Shown piece after piece: positions 46,651 to 55,239 of a DNA stretch of 64,000 nt. Under the pieces are notes generated by a model. That model was not told where the DNA came from, searched no databases, and worked only from the letters and a program-made list of their open reading frames with translations. Location of the stretch: positions 51,595-115,594 of the forward strand of contig SZPC01000011.1 of the NCBI GenBank assembly GCA_030263475.1. Direction: 5' to 3'. The position numbers were made by a program, and so were the translations under genes. Source of the stretch: OLB4 sp002050165 (GTDB taxonomy: Bacteria; Bacteroidota; Ignavibacteria; Tepidaquicellales; Tepidaquicellaceae). Position 1 is the first letter of the stretch. Each line of letters begins with the position of its first letter.

Positions 46651-47205
46651 ATGGTTAACTCAAAGATTGCAAGAAGATATTCAACTGCATTACTTGAAGA
46701 AGCTGACAGGCAATCATTGACCGATGTTATAGTCAAGGATGCGGCTGTAGTAATAAAAGCAATTAACGACTCGCGCGAGTTGCAACTATTCTTTCAAAGT
46801 CCGGTGATAGATAAAGATAAAAAATTATCTATCGTAACCGAAATCTTTAAAGGGAAAATTAATCAACTCTCGTTCAGCCTAATTTCGTTAATGGTTTCAC
46901 GGAAAAGGGAAGCTGAGACAAAGAACGTGTTTGAGGATTTTCTTGAGCTTCGTGATGAACGCAACGGAATCGCTAAAGCAGAAGTCGTTACTGCTGTTGA
47001 GCTTACGGAAGAAGAGAAGAAAGATATCAAATTGAAAATCGATCATTATTCAAAATTAAATTCTTTACCCACTTTCAAAGTTGATAAATCGGTAATTGGT
47101 GGATTCAAAATTAAGATTAAAGATACAATTCTTGATGCAAGCATTAAACGTCAACTTGAACTACTTTTAAAGAAGTTCAAAGAAGGTGGTGTATCATTAA
47201 ATTAA
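46651..47205 (+). CDS. atpH: ATP synthase F1 subunit delta
   Basis: A 184-residue stator subunit joining F1 to subunit b. The N-terminus IARRYSTALLEEA and C-terminus VIGGFKIKIKDTILDASIKRQLELL match the OSCP/delta family. It sits in the standard place between atpF and atpA. Confidence 0.95.
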   Translation: MVNSKIARRYSTALLEEADRQSLTDVIVKDAAVVIKAINDSRELQLFFQSPVIDKDKKLSIVTEIFKGKINQLSFSLISLMVSRKREAETKNVFEDFLELRDERNGIAKAEVVTAVELTEEEKKDIKLKIDHYSKLNSLPTFKVDKSVIGGFKIKIKDTILDASIKRQLELLLKKFKEGGVSLN

Positions 47206-47230
47206 AAAAGTTTATAAACTGGAGATATAA

Positions 47231-48748
47231 ATGGTTCAGGTAAAATCAGATGAAGTTTCCTCGATTCTGTTAAAGCAGCTTTCGGGATTTGAAAGAGAGT
47301 TGGATGTTTACGAAGTTGGAACAGTTTTATATGTTGGAGACGGTGTTGCCCGGGTTTACGGGCTTTCAAATTGTCAGGCGAGCGAACTTATTGAATTTCC
47401 GAACGGAGTGTTTGGAATTGCGCTCAACCTTGAAGAAGATAACGTAGGTTGTATTCTATTCGGCGATTCTTCGCTTGTAAAAGAGGGTGACCAGGTAAAG
47501 CGTACCGGAAGGATTGCCTCAATGCCCGTTGGTGACGCAATGCTCGGCAGGGTAATTAACCCGCTAGGTCAACCGATTGACGGTAAAGGTGAAATTAAAA
47601 CGGATAAATTCCTCCCTCTCGAAAGAAAAGCGTTAGGTGTTATTCAACGCCAGCCGGTAAAGGAACCGCTTCAAACCGGTATTAAAGCTATTGACGCAAT
47701 GATACCGATCGGACGGGGACAAAGGGAGTTGATTATTGGTGACAGGCAAACGGGGAAAACTGCTATTGCAATTGATACTATAATTAACCAAAGGGACACG
47801 GATGTTTATTGTATTTACGTTGCAATCGGACAAAAGGGATCAACAGTTGCACAGGTTGTTAAAAGCCTCGAAGATGCAGGAGCAATGGATTATACAACCG
47901 TAATTTCTGCAACAGCTTCAGATCCTGCTCCGCTTCAATATATTGCACCGTATTCCGGCGCGACGCTTGGTGAGTTTTTCAGGGATCAGGGTAAACATGC
48001 GCTTGTCATATACGATGACCTCTCCAAACAGGCAGCTGCTTATCGTGAAGTTTCTCTACTCTTGAGGAGACCTCCGGGACGGGAAGCTTATCCGGGTGAT
48101 GTATTTTATCTGCACTCAAGATTACTCGAGAGGGCATCAAAATTGTCCGATGATTTGGGCGGTGGATCGCTTACCGCATTACCGGTGATCGAAACAAAAG
48201 CAGGTGACGTTTCTGCTTACATCCCGACAAACGTAATTTCAATTACTGATGGTCAGATTTATCTCGAACCGAATCTGTTTAACGCCGGTGTCAGACCTGC
48301 AATTAACGTTGGAATTTCTGTTTCGAGGGTTGGTGGAAATGCACAGATTAAAGCGATGAAAAAAATTGCAGGAACATTGAGGCTTGACCTTGCACAGTTC
48401 AGGGAACTTGAAGCTTTTGCAAAATTTGGATCTGATTTAGATAAAGCAACTCAGCAACAATTGAGGCGCGGTCAACGGTTGGTTGAAATTCTCAAACAAA
48501 AACAATATTCGCCGGTTCCGGTTGAGAATCAGGTTGTTGTAATTTATGCTGCTACCAAGGGTTATCTTGATGAAATTCCGGTCGAGAAAGTAAGTAGGTT
48601 TGAACGCGAATTATTAGAGCAGATGGAAAGTTTAAACAAGGATATTTTAGACAGCATAAAAGAAAAGAAAGAAATTGATAATGAAACCGGGCAGAAACTT
48701 GATGAGCTTCTCAAAAGTTTTCTGGAAAGGTTTAAATCATCACTTTAA
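47231..48748 (+). CDS. atpA: ATP synthase F1 subunit alpha
   Basis: A 505-residue non-catalytic nucleotide-binding subunit. Walker A is GDRQTGKT, with LVIYDDLSKQA as Walker B and the SVSRVGGNAQIKAMK signature. The coding sequence is clearly richer in G and C than the polysaccharide genes. GGAG lies just before the ATG. Confidence 0.98.
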   Translation: MVQVKSDEVSSILLKQLSGFERELDVYEVGTVLYVGDGVARVYGLSNCQASELIEFPNGVFGIALNLEEDNVGCILFGDSSLVKEGDQVKRTGRIASMPVGDAMLGRVINPLGQPIDGKGEIKTDKFLPLERKALGVIQRQPVKEPLQTGIKAIDAMIPIGRGQRELIIGDRQTGKTAIAIDTIINQRDTDVYCIYVAIGQKGSTVAQVVKSLEDAGAMDYTTVISATASDPAPLQYIAPYSGATLGEFFRDQGKHALVIYDDLSKQAAAYREVSLLLRRPPGREAYPGDVFYLHSRLLERASKLSDDLGGGSLTALPVIETKAGDVSAYIPTNVISITDGQIYLEPNLFNAGVRPAINVGISVSRVGGNAQIKAMKKIAGTLRLDLAQFRELEAFAKFGSDLDKATQQQLRRGQRLVEILKQKQYSPVPVENQVVVIYAATKGYLDEIPVEKVSRFERELLEQMESLNKDILDSIKEKKEIDNETGQKLDELLKSFLERFKSSL

Positions 48749-48760
48749 AATCAGTAGAGT

Positions 48761-49630
48761 TTGTCACAGTTAAAAGAAATAAAGAACAGGATCGTTGCGG
48801 TTAAAAATACGCAGAAGATTACACGTGCAATGAAAATGGTTGCCACTGCAAAGCTCCGCAGAGCACAGGACAAAATTGTTTCAGCAAGACCTTACGCTAA
48901 TAAAATTGATGAATTATTGAAACAATTATCTTCAGCGGCAGATACGGGTTCAGATCCGCTAATGGAACAGCGACCTGTTAAAATTAACCTTGTTGTTGTA
49001 GTTACCGGAGACAGGGGACTCTGCGGATCATTTAATACAAATGTAATTAAGTTTGCTACCCAAAAAATAAATGAGTTCGGAGAAGATACAAAGATTATTG
49101 CCGTAGGTAAAAAGTCAGTTGATTATTTCAAAAAATCCGGTCACCATGTAATTGATAACTACCCGAATGTATTTTCAAATCTGAGGATTGAAATTGCTAA
49201 AAATGCAGTTGCGCAGATTAAAAAGGGATTTTTGGATGGTTCTTTTGACAGCGTGTATCTTATATACAGTGAGTTTATTTCGATGATCAAACAAATCCCG
49301 AGAATCGAAAAATTCCTTCCTATTGTTGACGAACCCGACGCTGAAAAAAAGAGTAGCAAACAAACCGGCGATTACATTTTTGAACCTGACGCAGCATCTA
49401 TCTTATCTGATCTTGTGCCGCGTCAAATGCTAGTAAAGTTCTGGAAAGCTTTGCTCGAATCTAACGCTGCCGAACAAGCGGCGAGAATGACTGCTATGGA
49501 TAACGCGACAAGAAATGCAAGCGATCTTATAAAATACCTCGACCTTCAGTATAACAGGGCAAGGCAGGAGGCAATCACAAAAGAAATTCTTGAAATTGTA
49601 GGTGGAGCTGAGGCACTGAAAGAGGGTTAA
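48761..49630 (+). CDS. atpG: ATP synthase F1 subunit gamma
   Basis: A 289-residue central stalk subunit. The N-terminal coiled coil starts LKEIKNRIVAVKNTQKITRAM, followed by VVVTGDRGLCGSFNTNV, and the C-terminal helix has ARMTAMDNATRNASDLI. The start is TTG. It is the last gene of the operon. atpD and atpC do not follow. A terminator and then the RqcH-like gene come next. Confidence 0.96.
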   Translation: MSQLKEIKNRIVAVKNTQKITRAMKMVATAKLRRAQDKIVSARPYANKIDELLKQLSSAADTGSDPLMEQRPVKINLVVVVTGDRGLCGSFNTNVIKFATQKINEFGEDTKIIAVGKKSVDYFKKSGHHVIDNYPNVFSNLRIEIAKNAVAQIKKGFLDGSFDSVYLIYSEFISMIKQIPRIEKFLPIVDEPDAEKKSSKQTGDYIFEPDAASILSDLVPRQMLVKFWKALLESNAAEQAARMTAMDNATRNASDLIKYLDLQYNRARQEAITKEILEIVGGAEALKEG

Positions 49631-49656
49631 GAAATTTTCTTATAAAAATTACTTTC

Positions 49657-49687
49657 AAACCAACTCAATTCAAGGGTTGGTTTTTTT
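49657..49687 (+). terminator. Terminator of the atp operon
   Basis: AAACCAAC (49657-49664) pairs with GTTGGTTT (49676-49683) around an 11-nt loop, followed by a T-run ending at 49687. The start codon of the next gene begins at the next base. Confidence 0.82.
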
Positions 49688-51253
49688 ATGATACTCGATA
49701 TTTTTACATTAAGAAAAGTTGCATCGGTGCTAAACAACTTGATTTCCGGAAGGAAAATTGTTGTAACGATGACTTTTGATAAAGGTAAATTCGTTGCGAT
49801 TCTTGATAATGAAGGTGCGTTAGAATGTTCTTTTCTAAGCAATCTCGAATTTGTAAAGTATGTTGATAGCTTTAGAAAACCGGATAAGAATGCGGTAAAT
49901 ACCCTTACTGGTTGTAATGGGAATATTATTGAGAAGGTGCAATGTTCAGTTAATGACAGAATATTGGAGCTGCAGCTTGACAACGGTAACCGGTTGCTTA
50001 TTGTATTTATCAGGTCAAAAATGAATATCCTATTGACCGATTCAGGTTTAATTATAGATGCATTTAAAAATTCAACTGAACTAACTTTAACGCAGGTCTC
50101 AGATTTTCTACCTGAACCCGAAAATAGAATTTGTCAGAATACTAAGGATTTCGTTAAATCAAATTTCTTCCATTTCAATAAATTTGTACGGGCTCAGGTA
50201 TTGAGAAACATTAATATTTATTATGAGGATGAACTGAACGACTCTTTGCGTGATCAAATAAAAGATGCTTTCGATCAAATTGAAAAACCAGAACCTAAAA
50301 TGTTTTATTCGTACAAAAACGGACACGATATTTACATATCGCCTATTGAAATAACGAATGGTTCAGTTATGTTATCCTGTTCAACCTCGTTCCATGAAAT
50401 TTTTGAAGATACAATGAAGAGTCAATATCGTATTTACAAAGAGAGAACAGTAAAGGAATTCATCTTACGAAACAAGCATTTGGAACTTCGCGACACGATA
50501 AAAAAGATTAATTCTCTAAGTTTGCACAAAGTGTCTTGTGAAAATTCAGACGAATTACTTGGGAAGGGTAATTTAATTTTGTCGAATTTAAATAATATTA
50601 AAGTTGGTACAAAAATATTTAAGTGTAAGGATTTATCGGGTAGAAACATTTCAATTAAATTGAAGCCGGAGCTTAATGCAACAGGGAATGCGCGGTTGTA
50701 TTTCAATAAATACAAAGGGCAGAGGGAATCCTTGCAAACTTTAGAAAGAAGATTGGAGGGACTTCGGGTAAAGCGTGAAAAAATTGAAAAAGAGATTGAC
50801 GAATTGAATCAAATTTCTGATTTTAAATCTATCGTTAAAATGGAAAAGAAATATTTTAAAGAGAAGACAGAAGAAGATATAAAGAAATTGTTTCGCAGAT
50901 TTAAAATTGGTGGGAATTATGAAGTATGGGTAGGCAAAAACAGCCGTTCAAATGATTTACTCACTACAAGTTTCAGTTCACCGCACGATTTGTGGTTTCA
51001 TGTTAGAGGTTTTCCGGGTTCTCATACCGTTCTTAGAATTCACGCAAAGGGTATTAAAGTTGATAAAGATATTATTACTCTTGCAGCGTCAATTGCGGCT
51101 TATTACTCAAAAGCAAGAAATGCATCGAGAGTTCTTGTTTCATATTGTGAGAGAAAGTACGTTAAAAAAAAGAAAGGGTTTAGCAGCGGGACAGTTGTAA
51201 TGGAGCGTGAAAAGGTAATAACAGTAAAGCCGAAACTTCCGGAAGAGGATTAA
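49688..51253 (+). CDS. rqcH: NFACT-family ribosome quality-control protein (RqcH/Fbp-like)
   Basis: A 521-residue protein of the RqcH/NEMF family, which binds stalled 50S subunits and adds C-terminal tails. The NFACT-N part starts ILDIFTLRKVASVL and keeps the DR pair in VNDRILELQL that is important in characterised RqcH. The middle has ARLYFNKYKGQRES and a coiled coil (about 355-400). The NFACT-R RNA-binding domain has VWVGKNSRSND and SPHDLWFHVRGFPGSH. Parts of NFACT-N are divergent and short, as in other Bacteroidota-like members. The ATG directly follows the atp terminator. The 3' end overlaps the convergent TPR gene by 4 bp. Confidence 0.9.
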   Translation: MILDIFTLRKVASVLNNLISGRKIVVTMTFDKGKFVAILDNEGALECSFLSNLEFVKYVDSFRKPDKNAVNTLTGCNGNIIEKVQCSVNDRILELQLDNGNRLLIVFIRSKMNILLTDSGLIIDAFKNSTELTLTQVSDFLPEPENRICQNTKDFVKSNFFHFNKFVRAQVLRNINIYYEDELNDSLRDQIKDAFDQIEKPEPKMFYSYKNGHDIYISPIEITNGSVMLSCSTSFHEIFEDTMKSQYRIYKERTVKEFILRNKHLELRDTIKKINSLSLHKVSCENSDELLGKGNLILSNLNNIKVGTKIFKCKDLSGRNISIKLKPELNATGNARLYFNKYKGQRESLQTLERRLEGLRVKREKIEKEIDELNQISDFKSIVKMEKKYFKEKTEEDIKKLFRRFKIGGNYEVWVGKNSRSNDLLTTSFSSPHDLWFHVRGFPGSHTVLRIHAKGIKVDKDIITLAASIAAYYSKARNASRVLVSYCERKYVKKKKGFSSGTVVMEREKVITVKPKLPEED

Positions 51254-52002
51254 TACATTATCAGATCTCTCTCGAGGTCATCAAGTTTGCGTTCAATTCT
51301 TTCTTTATTTGGACTTCCCGCCCTTATCAGAAAATTATACATATTGAAAGCTTCCTTGAAATTTCCCTGCTTTGCATAAATATCGGCAAGCGTTTCGGAA
51401 ATAAATTTTATGTTACCAAATAACTCTGATGGTTGATCTTCATCGTTGTTACGTTTTTTTGAAAGTTCGCTTTTTTCAGATTTCCCACCTATCGAAATCC
51501 GGTTAAACTCCTTTTCGAAGTTTTCAAATGAGTTTTTATCGAAAAGAATTCCTTTTCGTGTATCCAGATAATCCGATAAATTAAGTTTGCTGTCCGGATT
51601 TATTAATTTTGTGAATTCATTAGCGTAGTTGAGAAATTTTACAGCAGAAAATTCTGATTCCGGATAATATATTCTCTCTTGAACTGATTCCCTTTTAATC
51701 GCTTCAATTTTTGCACGAAGGACATCAGCAATTTCAAGTTGTTGAATTTTATTTTCAATTTCCCGGAAGAGAGATTCCGCTTCGCCAAGGTATTCAAGCC
51801 TTATTAAGGCTTTTAACAAAATTAGTTTTGCCGTTAAATAATCAGGATAAATACTCAGCCCGATTTTACAAATTTTTATGCACTCGTCATGACGGTTTGT
51901 AATGTGATAAATGTTTGCAAGCCTGATGAAGGAAGTTGAGAAATAATTTTCCTCTAATTTTGATTTTAGTGTGTTAATGTAATTATCAAGAGACATATTC
52001 AT
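51250..52002 (-). CDS. TPR-like repeat protein
   Basis: A 250-residue protein without a signal peptide. The N-terminal third has tetratricopeptide-like helix pairs (FIRLANIYHITNRHDECIKICKIG, only partly quoted as ANIYHITNRHDECI, then LLKALIRLEYLGEAESLF), and another pair near residues 205-230 (LADIYAKQGNFKEAFNMYNF). A charged middle with little structure lies between. TPRs usually mediate protein contacts. The gene overlaps the end of the processive glycosyltransferase by 4 bp, so it may be a partner of that enzyme. Confidence 0.72.
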   Translation of the reverse strand: MNMSLDNYINTLKSKLEENYFSTSFIRLANIYHITNRHDECIKICKIGLSIYPDYLTAKLILLKALIRLEYLGEAESLFREIENKIQQLEIADVLRAKIEAIKRESVQERIYYPESEFSAVKFLNYANEFTKLINPDSKLNLSDYLDTRKGILFDKNSFENFEKEFNRISIGGKSEKSELSKKRNNDEDQPSELFGNIKFISETLADIYAKQGNFKEAFNMYNFLIRAGSPNKERIERKLDDLERDLIMY

Positions 52003-53501
52003 GCTGCTTTTAGTTTACTTACGGCGTGGTTATGCTCTATAACCTGTTTAATCGATAGAAAAGAAACCATACCAAAACCCAGCGCAAACATAAGCTGAAA
52101 TGGTATTGCAGCAATTTGTGCATAGGCAACAGCGAACCCAACTCCAACGAAACAATAAATGCTCATTACTGCCTCAAGTAGAGAAGTAAATGGAACTTTT
52201 TTGGTTATGTATTTTACATCGTTGATTGTATCACCTGTTTGATTAACTTTAAATTTTGGAGTTCTTACGAATTCACTTTTCTTTCCAAACAAACCTTCAA
52301 TTACTGCTTTGGTATTATTAATTGACATTCCCATGCTACCGGCGAGAAATACAGGAAAGAAGATTATTCGTTTTTGCCAGTCCGGGTAAACATCTTTTTG
52401 TGAATGAAGATAAAACATAAACGAGCTGATAAAAGCAAAAACGAAAACTGACATTAGTTTAAAAAACTCATCGAACTCTCCGCCCAGTTTAATTAGTAGT
52501 ACTGGTAAATTCAGAATACCTGCTATAAGAATGAAGGGATACGCAAGATTGCTCCACAAGTGAACGAATGATTGGAGTTTCATTGTGAGCGGTAAGTTTG
52601 TTTTAAGCACACGCGGAAAGATTTTCTTTGCTGTTTCAATTGCACCTTTCGTCCACCGGAACTGCTGGGACTTCAGCGAATTTATATCAACCGGAAGTTC
52701 CGCCGGCGAGGTGAAGTTCACCAGATATTTAAACATCCAACCTTTCATCTGAGCTCGGTATGATAGATCGAGATCTTCCGTCAAGGTATCTGCTTCCCAG
52801 TTCCCTGCGTCTAAAATACATTTTTTCCTCCAAATCCCGGCGGTTCCGTTAAAGTTAATATAGAAACCTGCCCTGTTCCTTACAGCCTGCTCAATTACAA
52901 AATGTCCGTCTAGTGCAACCGCCTGTGTTTTTGTTATGACAGAGTAATCCCTATTGAGATGTTCCCAGCGCGTTTGAACCAACCCGATATTCTCGTCCCT
53001 GAAAAAGTAAGGTAATGTACGAATCAAAAATTTCTTCCTCGGGATAAAATCAGCATCGAAAATTGCAATGAACTCACCGCGTGCAATTTCTAGACCCTCC
53101 TTAAGCGCACCAGCTTTGAATCCTGTGCGATTGGTGCGGTGAATATGTTTGATGTCAAACCCTTGTTCGATGTATTTTTGAATGTGATTGTGTACAATAT
53201 CAACAGTATCATCAGTTGAATCATCGAGAATTTGTATCTCCAGTTTATCCTTCGGATAATCGAGCCTCGTGCAGGCATCAATCAGTCTGCGTATAACATA
53301 TCTTTCATTGAATAATGGTAACTGAACAGTTACGACAGGATAATCCGGAATAGTAAGTTCTTCAAGTGAGAGATCTTTTGTACGGGATTCGAATGTTTTG
53401 AAGTAATAATAAACCATTGAAAACCCGTGTGAGCCAAAAAAGAAAAGTATGGTTAATGAAATAAAATAAATTCCCAGAATTAATTCATCTGTAGTCATCA
53501 T
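51999..53501 (-). CDS. Processive family-2 glycosyltransferase (cellulose/mannan synthase-like)
   Basis: A 500-residue membrane enzyme. One N-terminal helix precedes a cytoplasmic GT2 domain with the D, D, D, QxxRW signature: ILDDSTDD, FDADFIP, TEDLDLSYR and QQFRW. Four or more helices follow in the C-terminal third. The pattern is that of processive beta-glycan synthases (cellulose, mannan or glucomannan type). The polymer is unknown. No PilZ domain is visible. The gene follows lptE with no gap and overlaps the TPR gene. Confidence 0.88.
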   Translation of the reverse strand: MMTTDELILGIYFISLTILFFFGSHGFSMVYYYFKTFESRTKDLSLEELTIPDYPVVTVQLPLFNERYVIRRLIDACTRLDYPKDKLEIQILDDSTDDTVDIVHNHIQKYIEQGFDIKHIHRTNRTGFKAGALKEGLEIARGEFIAIFDADFIPRKKFLIRTLPYFFRDENIGLVQTRWEHLNRDYSVITKTQAVALDGHFVIEQAVRNRAGFYINFNGTAGIWRKKCILDAGNWEADTLTEDLDLSYRAQMKGWMFKYLVNFTSPAELPVDINSLKSQQFRWTKGAIETAKKIFPRVLKTNLPLTMKLQSFVHLWSNLAYPFILIAGILNLPVLLIKLGGEFDEFFKLMSVFVFAFISSFMFYLHSQKDVYPDWQKRIIFFPVFLAGSMGMSINNTKAVIEGLFGKKSEFVRTPKFKVNQTGDTINDVKYITKKVPFTSLLEAVMSIYCFVGVGFAVAYAQIAAIPFQLMFALGFGMVSFLSIKQVIEHNHAVSKLKAA

Positions 53502-54017
53502 TTACCAATTTGAGGTTATGTCGTTTAAAATGTCTTCACAAATTTTATTTATAGCTTCGTTGATACCTATTTCACGTTCCGAAAAACCCGTATCCGTTGA
53601 GTTGTATTCACCCCAATTTGTAAATACACGGTTCCAGATTTTCTTTTGCGTTTTGAGATTTTGGAAATCAACCGAAACAGAAATATTAATTTTTCTTTTC
53701 GATACATTTTCGTTACCGGATATCACTAAAGGTTCATCGCTTATTGCTGTAATCGTACATGAAATTAATCCATCCGCTTCCGATTGGTCAGTAATGTAAA
53801 AAGTGTTGTCGTTAACAATCAGGGATTTTAGTTTTTCCGTAAAATTTTCCCTAACGGTTGGTTCGGAAAAATTGCTCTCATCACCGAACAAAGGAACAGC
53901 AAGGGTTTTAATCCCTTCTGGTGGATTTTTAGGTCTGAATCCGTAAACACCACATGAGTAAAAGGTTCCTGAAAATATCAGGATTAATAGAGTGATATTA
54001 TAGTTTCTGAATCTCAA
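53502..54017 (-). CDS. lptE: LptE-family LPS assembly lipoprotein
   Basis: A 171-residue lipoprotein. The signal peptide leads to a lipobox with Cys22 (FYSCGVYGF). The following GVYGF and GIKTLAVPLFGDES are hallmarks of LptE-like proteins in this phylum. It plugs the LptD barrel that inserts LPS in the outer membrane. The start is TTG, overlapping the stop of the sigma-54 activator by 4 bp. Confidence 0.87.
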   Translation of the reverse strand: MRFRNYNITLLILIFSGTFYSCGVYGFRPKNPPEGIKTLAVPLFGDESNFSEPTVRENFTEKLKSLIVNDNTFYITDQSEADGLISCTITAISDEPLVISGNENVSKRKINISVSVDFQNLKTQKKIWNRVFTNWGEYNSTDTGFSEREIGINEAINKICEDILNDITSNW

Positions 54018-55126
54018 ACTTCTCGTTGAATATTATACTTCTTAATTTTATGATATAAATTGCGTGTTGTCTGATTGAGCTGTTTAGAAGTTTCGTTTAT
54101 GTTCCAGTTATTATTTTTTAGTGTATATATCAAAAACTCACGTTCTACATCTTCCACTTTCATGTTTTCGGCTTTTTGTTTCGGGATATGAAAATCTTCC
54201 CGATTCTTTTCTGAAAGCAATTTATTAATTTCATTTTTCGATAGGAGATTTTTTACATCGAGAATATCAGATTTAATCTCAGCGAGTCCTTTTATCAACA
54301 TTCCGAAATTCGGTATCTCGCTATGAGGTTTTTTGTAGATAACGGGCAAGAGTCTTTCAGGATCCTGGTTAGTTATCAGGTGACGCTTTACGTCATCAAG
54401 TGTTATTTCCCTATCAGGGTACAGCACTATAATACTTTCGATAAAATTTTTCAATTCTCTCGCATTACCAGCCCAATGATAATTATTGAGGAAATCCATT
54501 GCATCATCATTTATACCGTGAAACTTAATGAGGTTCTTTTTGCAGAATTCAACGCTGAAATGATTTATCAGTATTGGGATATCTGATTTCCTTTCCCGCA
54601 ATGGCGAAATATGGAGATTTATAGATTTCAAGCGAAAGTATAAATCTTCACGAAAATTTTTTTCAAGGACTTCCTCAGCAAGTTCTTTATTTGTAGCGGC
54701 AATTACTCTTACATTCACCTTGATTAGTTTATTCCCGCCGACGCGCATAAATTCACCGGTCTCGAGTACGCGCAGAATCTTTACCTGAGTTAGCAATGGC
54801 ATATCGCCGATTTCGTCAAGAAAAATAGTCCCCCTGTCAGCCATTTCAAAATACCCATGTCTGTCTTCAATAGCACCGGTAAAAGCGCCTTTCTTGTGTC
54901 CGAAAAGTTCGCTCTCAATTATTCCTTCGGGAATTGCTCCACAGTTGACGGTAATAAGAGGTTTGTCTTTCCTTCGACTATAGTAGTGAATTAAACCTGC
55001 AACAACTTCCTTTCCCGTTCCGCTCTCTCCGGTTATTAAAACGCTGATATCAGTCGGAGCAACTTGTTTAATTGTTTCATTTAGCTCCCTGATCTGAACT
55101 GAATTTCCCAGTAATTTCTGATACAT
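54014..55126 (-). CDS. Sigma-54 interaction domain transcriptional activator without receiver domain
   Basis: A 370-residue AAA+ activator. Walker A is GESGTGKE, the sigma-54 contact loop is GAFTGA, Walker B is GTIFLDEIGDMP, and the arginine-finger region is FREDLYFRL. The C-terminus is a Fis-type helix-turn-helix (NWNINETSKQLNQTTRNLYH). There is no N-terminal receiver or sensor domain: the AAA+ domain starts at residue 5. Its activity may be set by level or by a partner. It heads a coupled operon with lptE, a processive GT2 and a TPR protein. Confidence 0.92.
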   Translation of the reverse strand: MYQKLLGNSVQIRELNETIKQVAPTDISVLITGESGTGKEVVAGLIHYYSRRKDKPLITVNCGAIPEGIIESELFGHKKGAFTGAIEDRHGYFEMADRGTIFLDEIGDMPLLTQVKILRVLETGEFMRVGGNKLIKVNVRVIAATNKELAEEVLEKNFREDLYFRLKSINLHISPLRERKSDIPILINHFSVEFCKKNLIKFHGINDDAMDFLNNYHWAGNARELKNFIESIIVLYPDREITLDDVKRHLITNQDPERLLPVIYKKPHSEIPNFGMLIKGLAEIKSDILDVKNLLSKNEINKLLSEKNREDFHIPKQKAENMKVEDVEREFLIYTLKNNNWNINETSKQLNQTTRNLYHKIKKYNIQREV

Positions 55127-55225
55127 GAAATATTACGCAAAATAGCTTATGAGCATCGGTAATTAAAGGCATTTTCAGTCAATCGGTTTACACGATATTT
55201 AATTTTATTTAACTCAATATATGGA

Positions 55226-55233
55226 TATATTTG
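55226..55233 (+). promoter_or_regulatory. Candidate -7 box next to a GTG start
   Basis: TATATTTG matches TAnnTTTG exactly. Transcription would begin close to 55240, the GTG of the next gene. The -33 position shows TTT instead of TTG, so support is moderate. Confidence 0.4.
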
Positions 55234-55239
55234 CTACTC

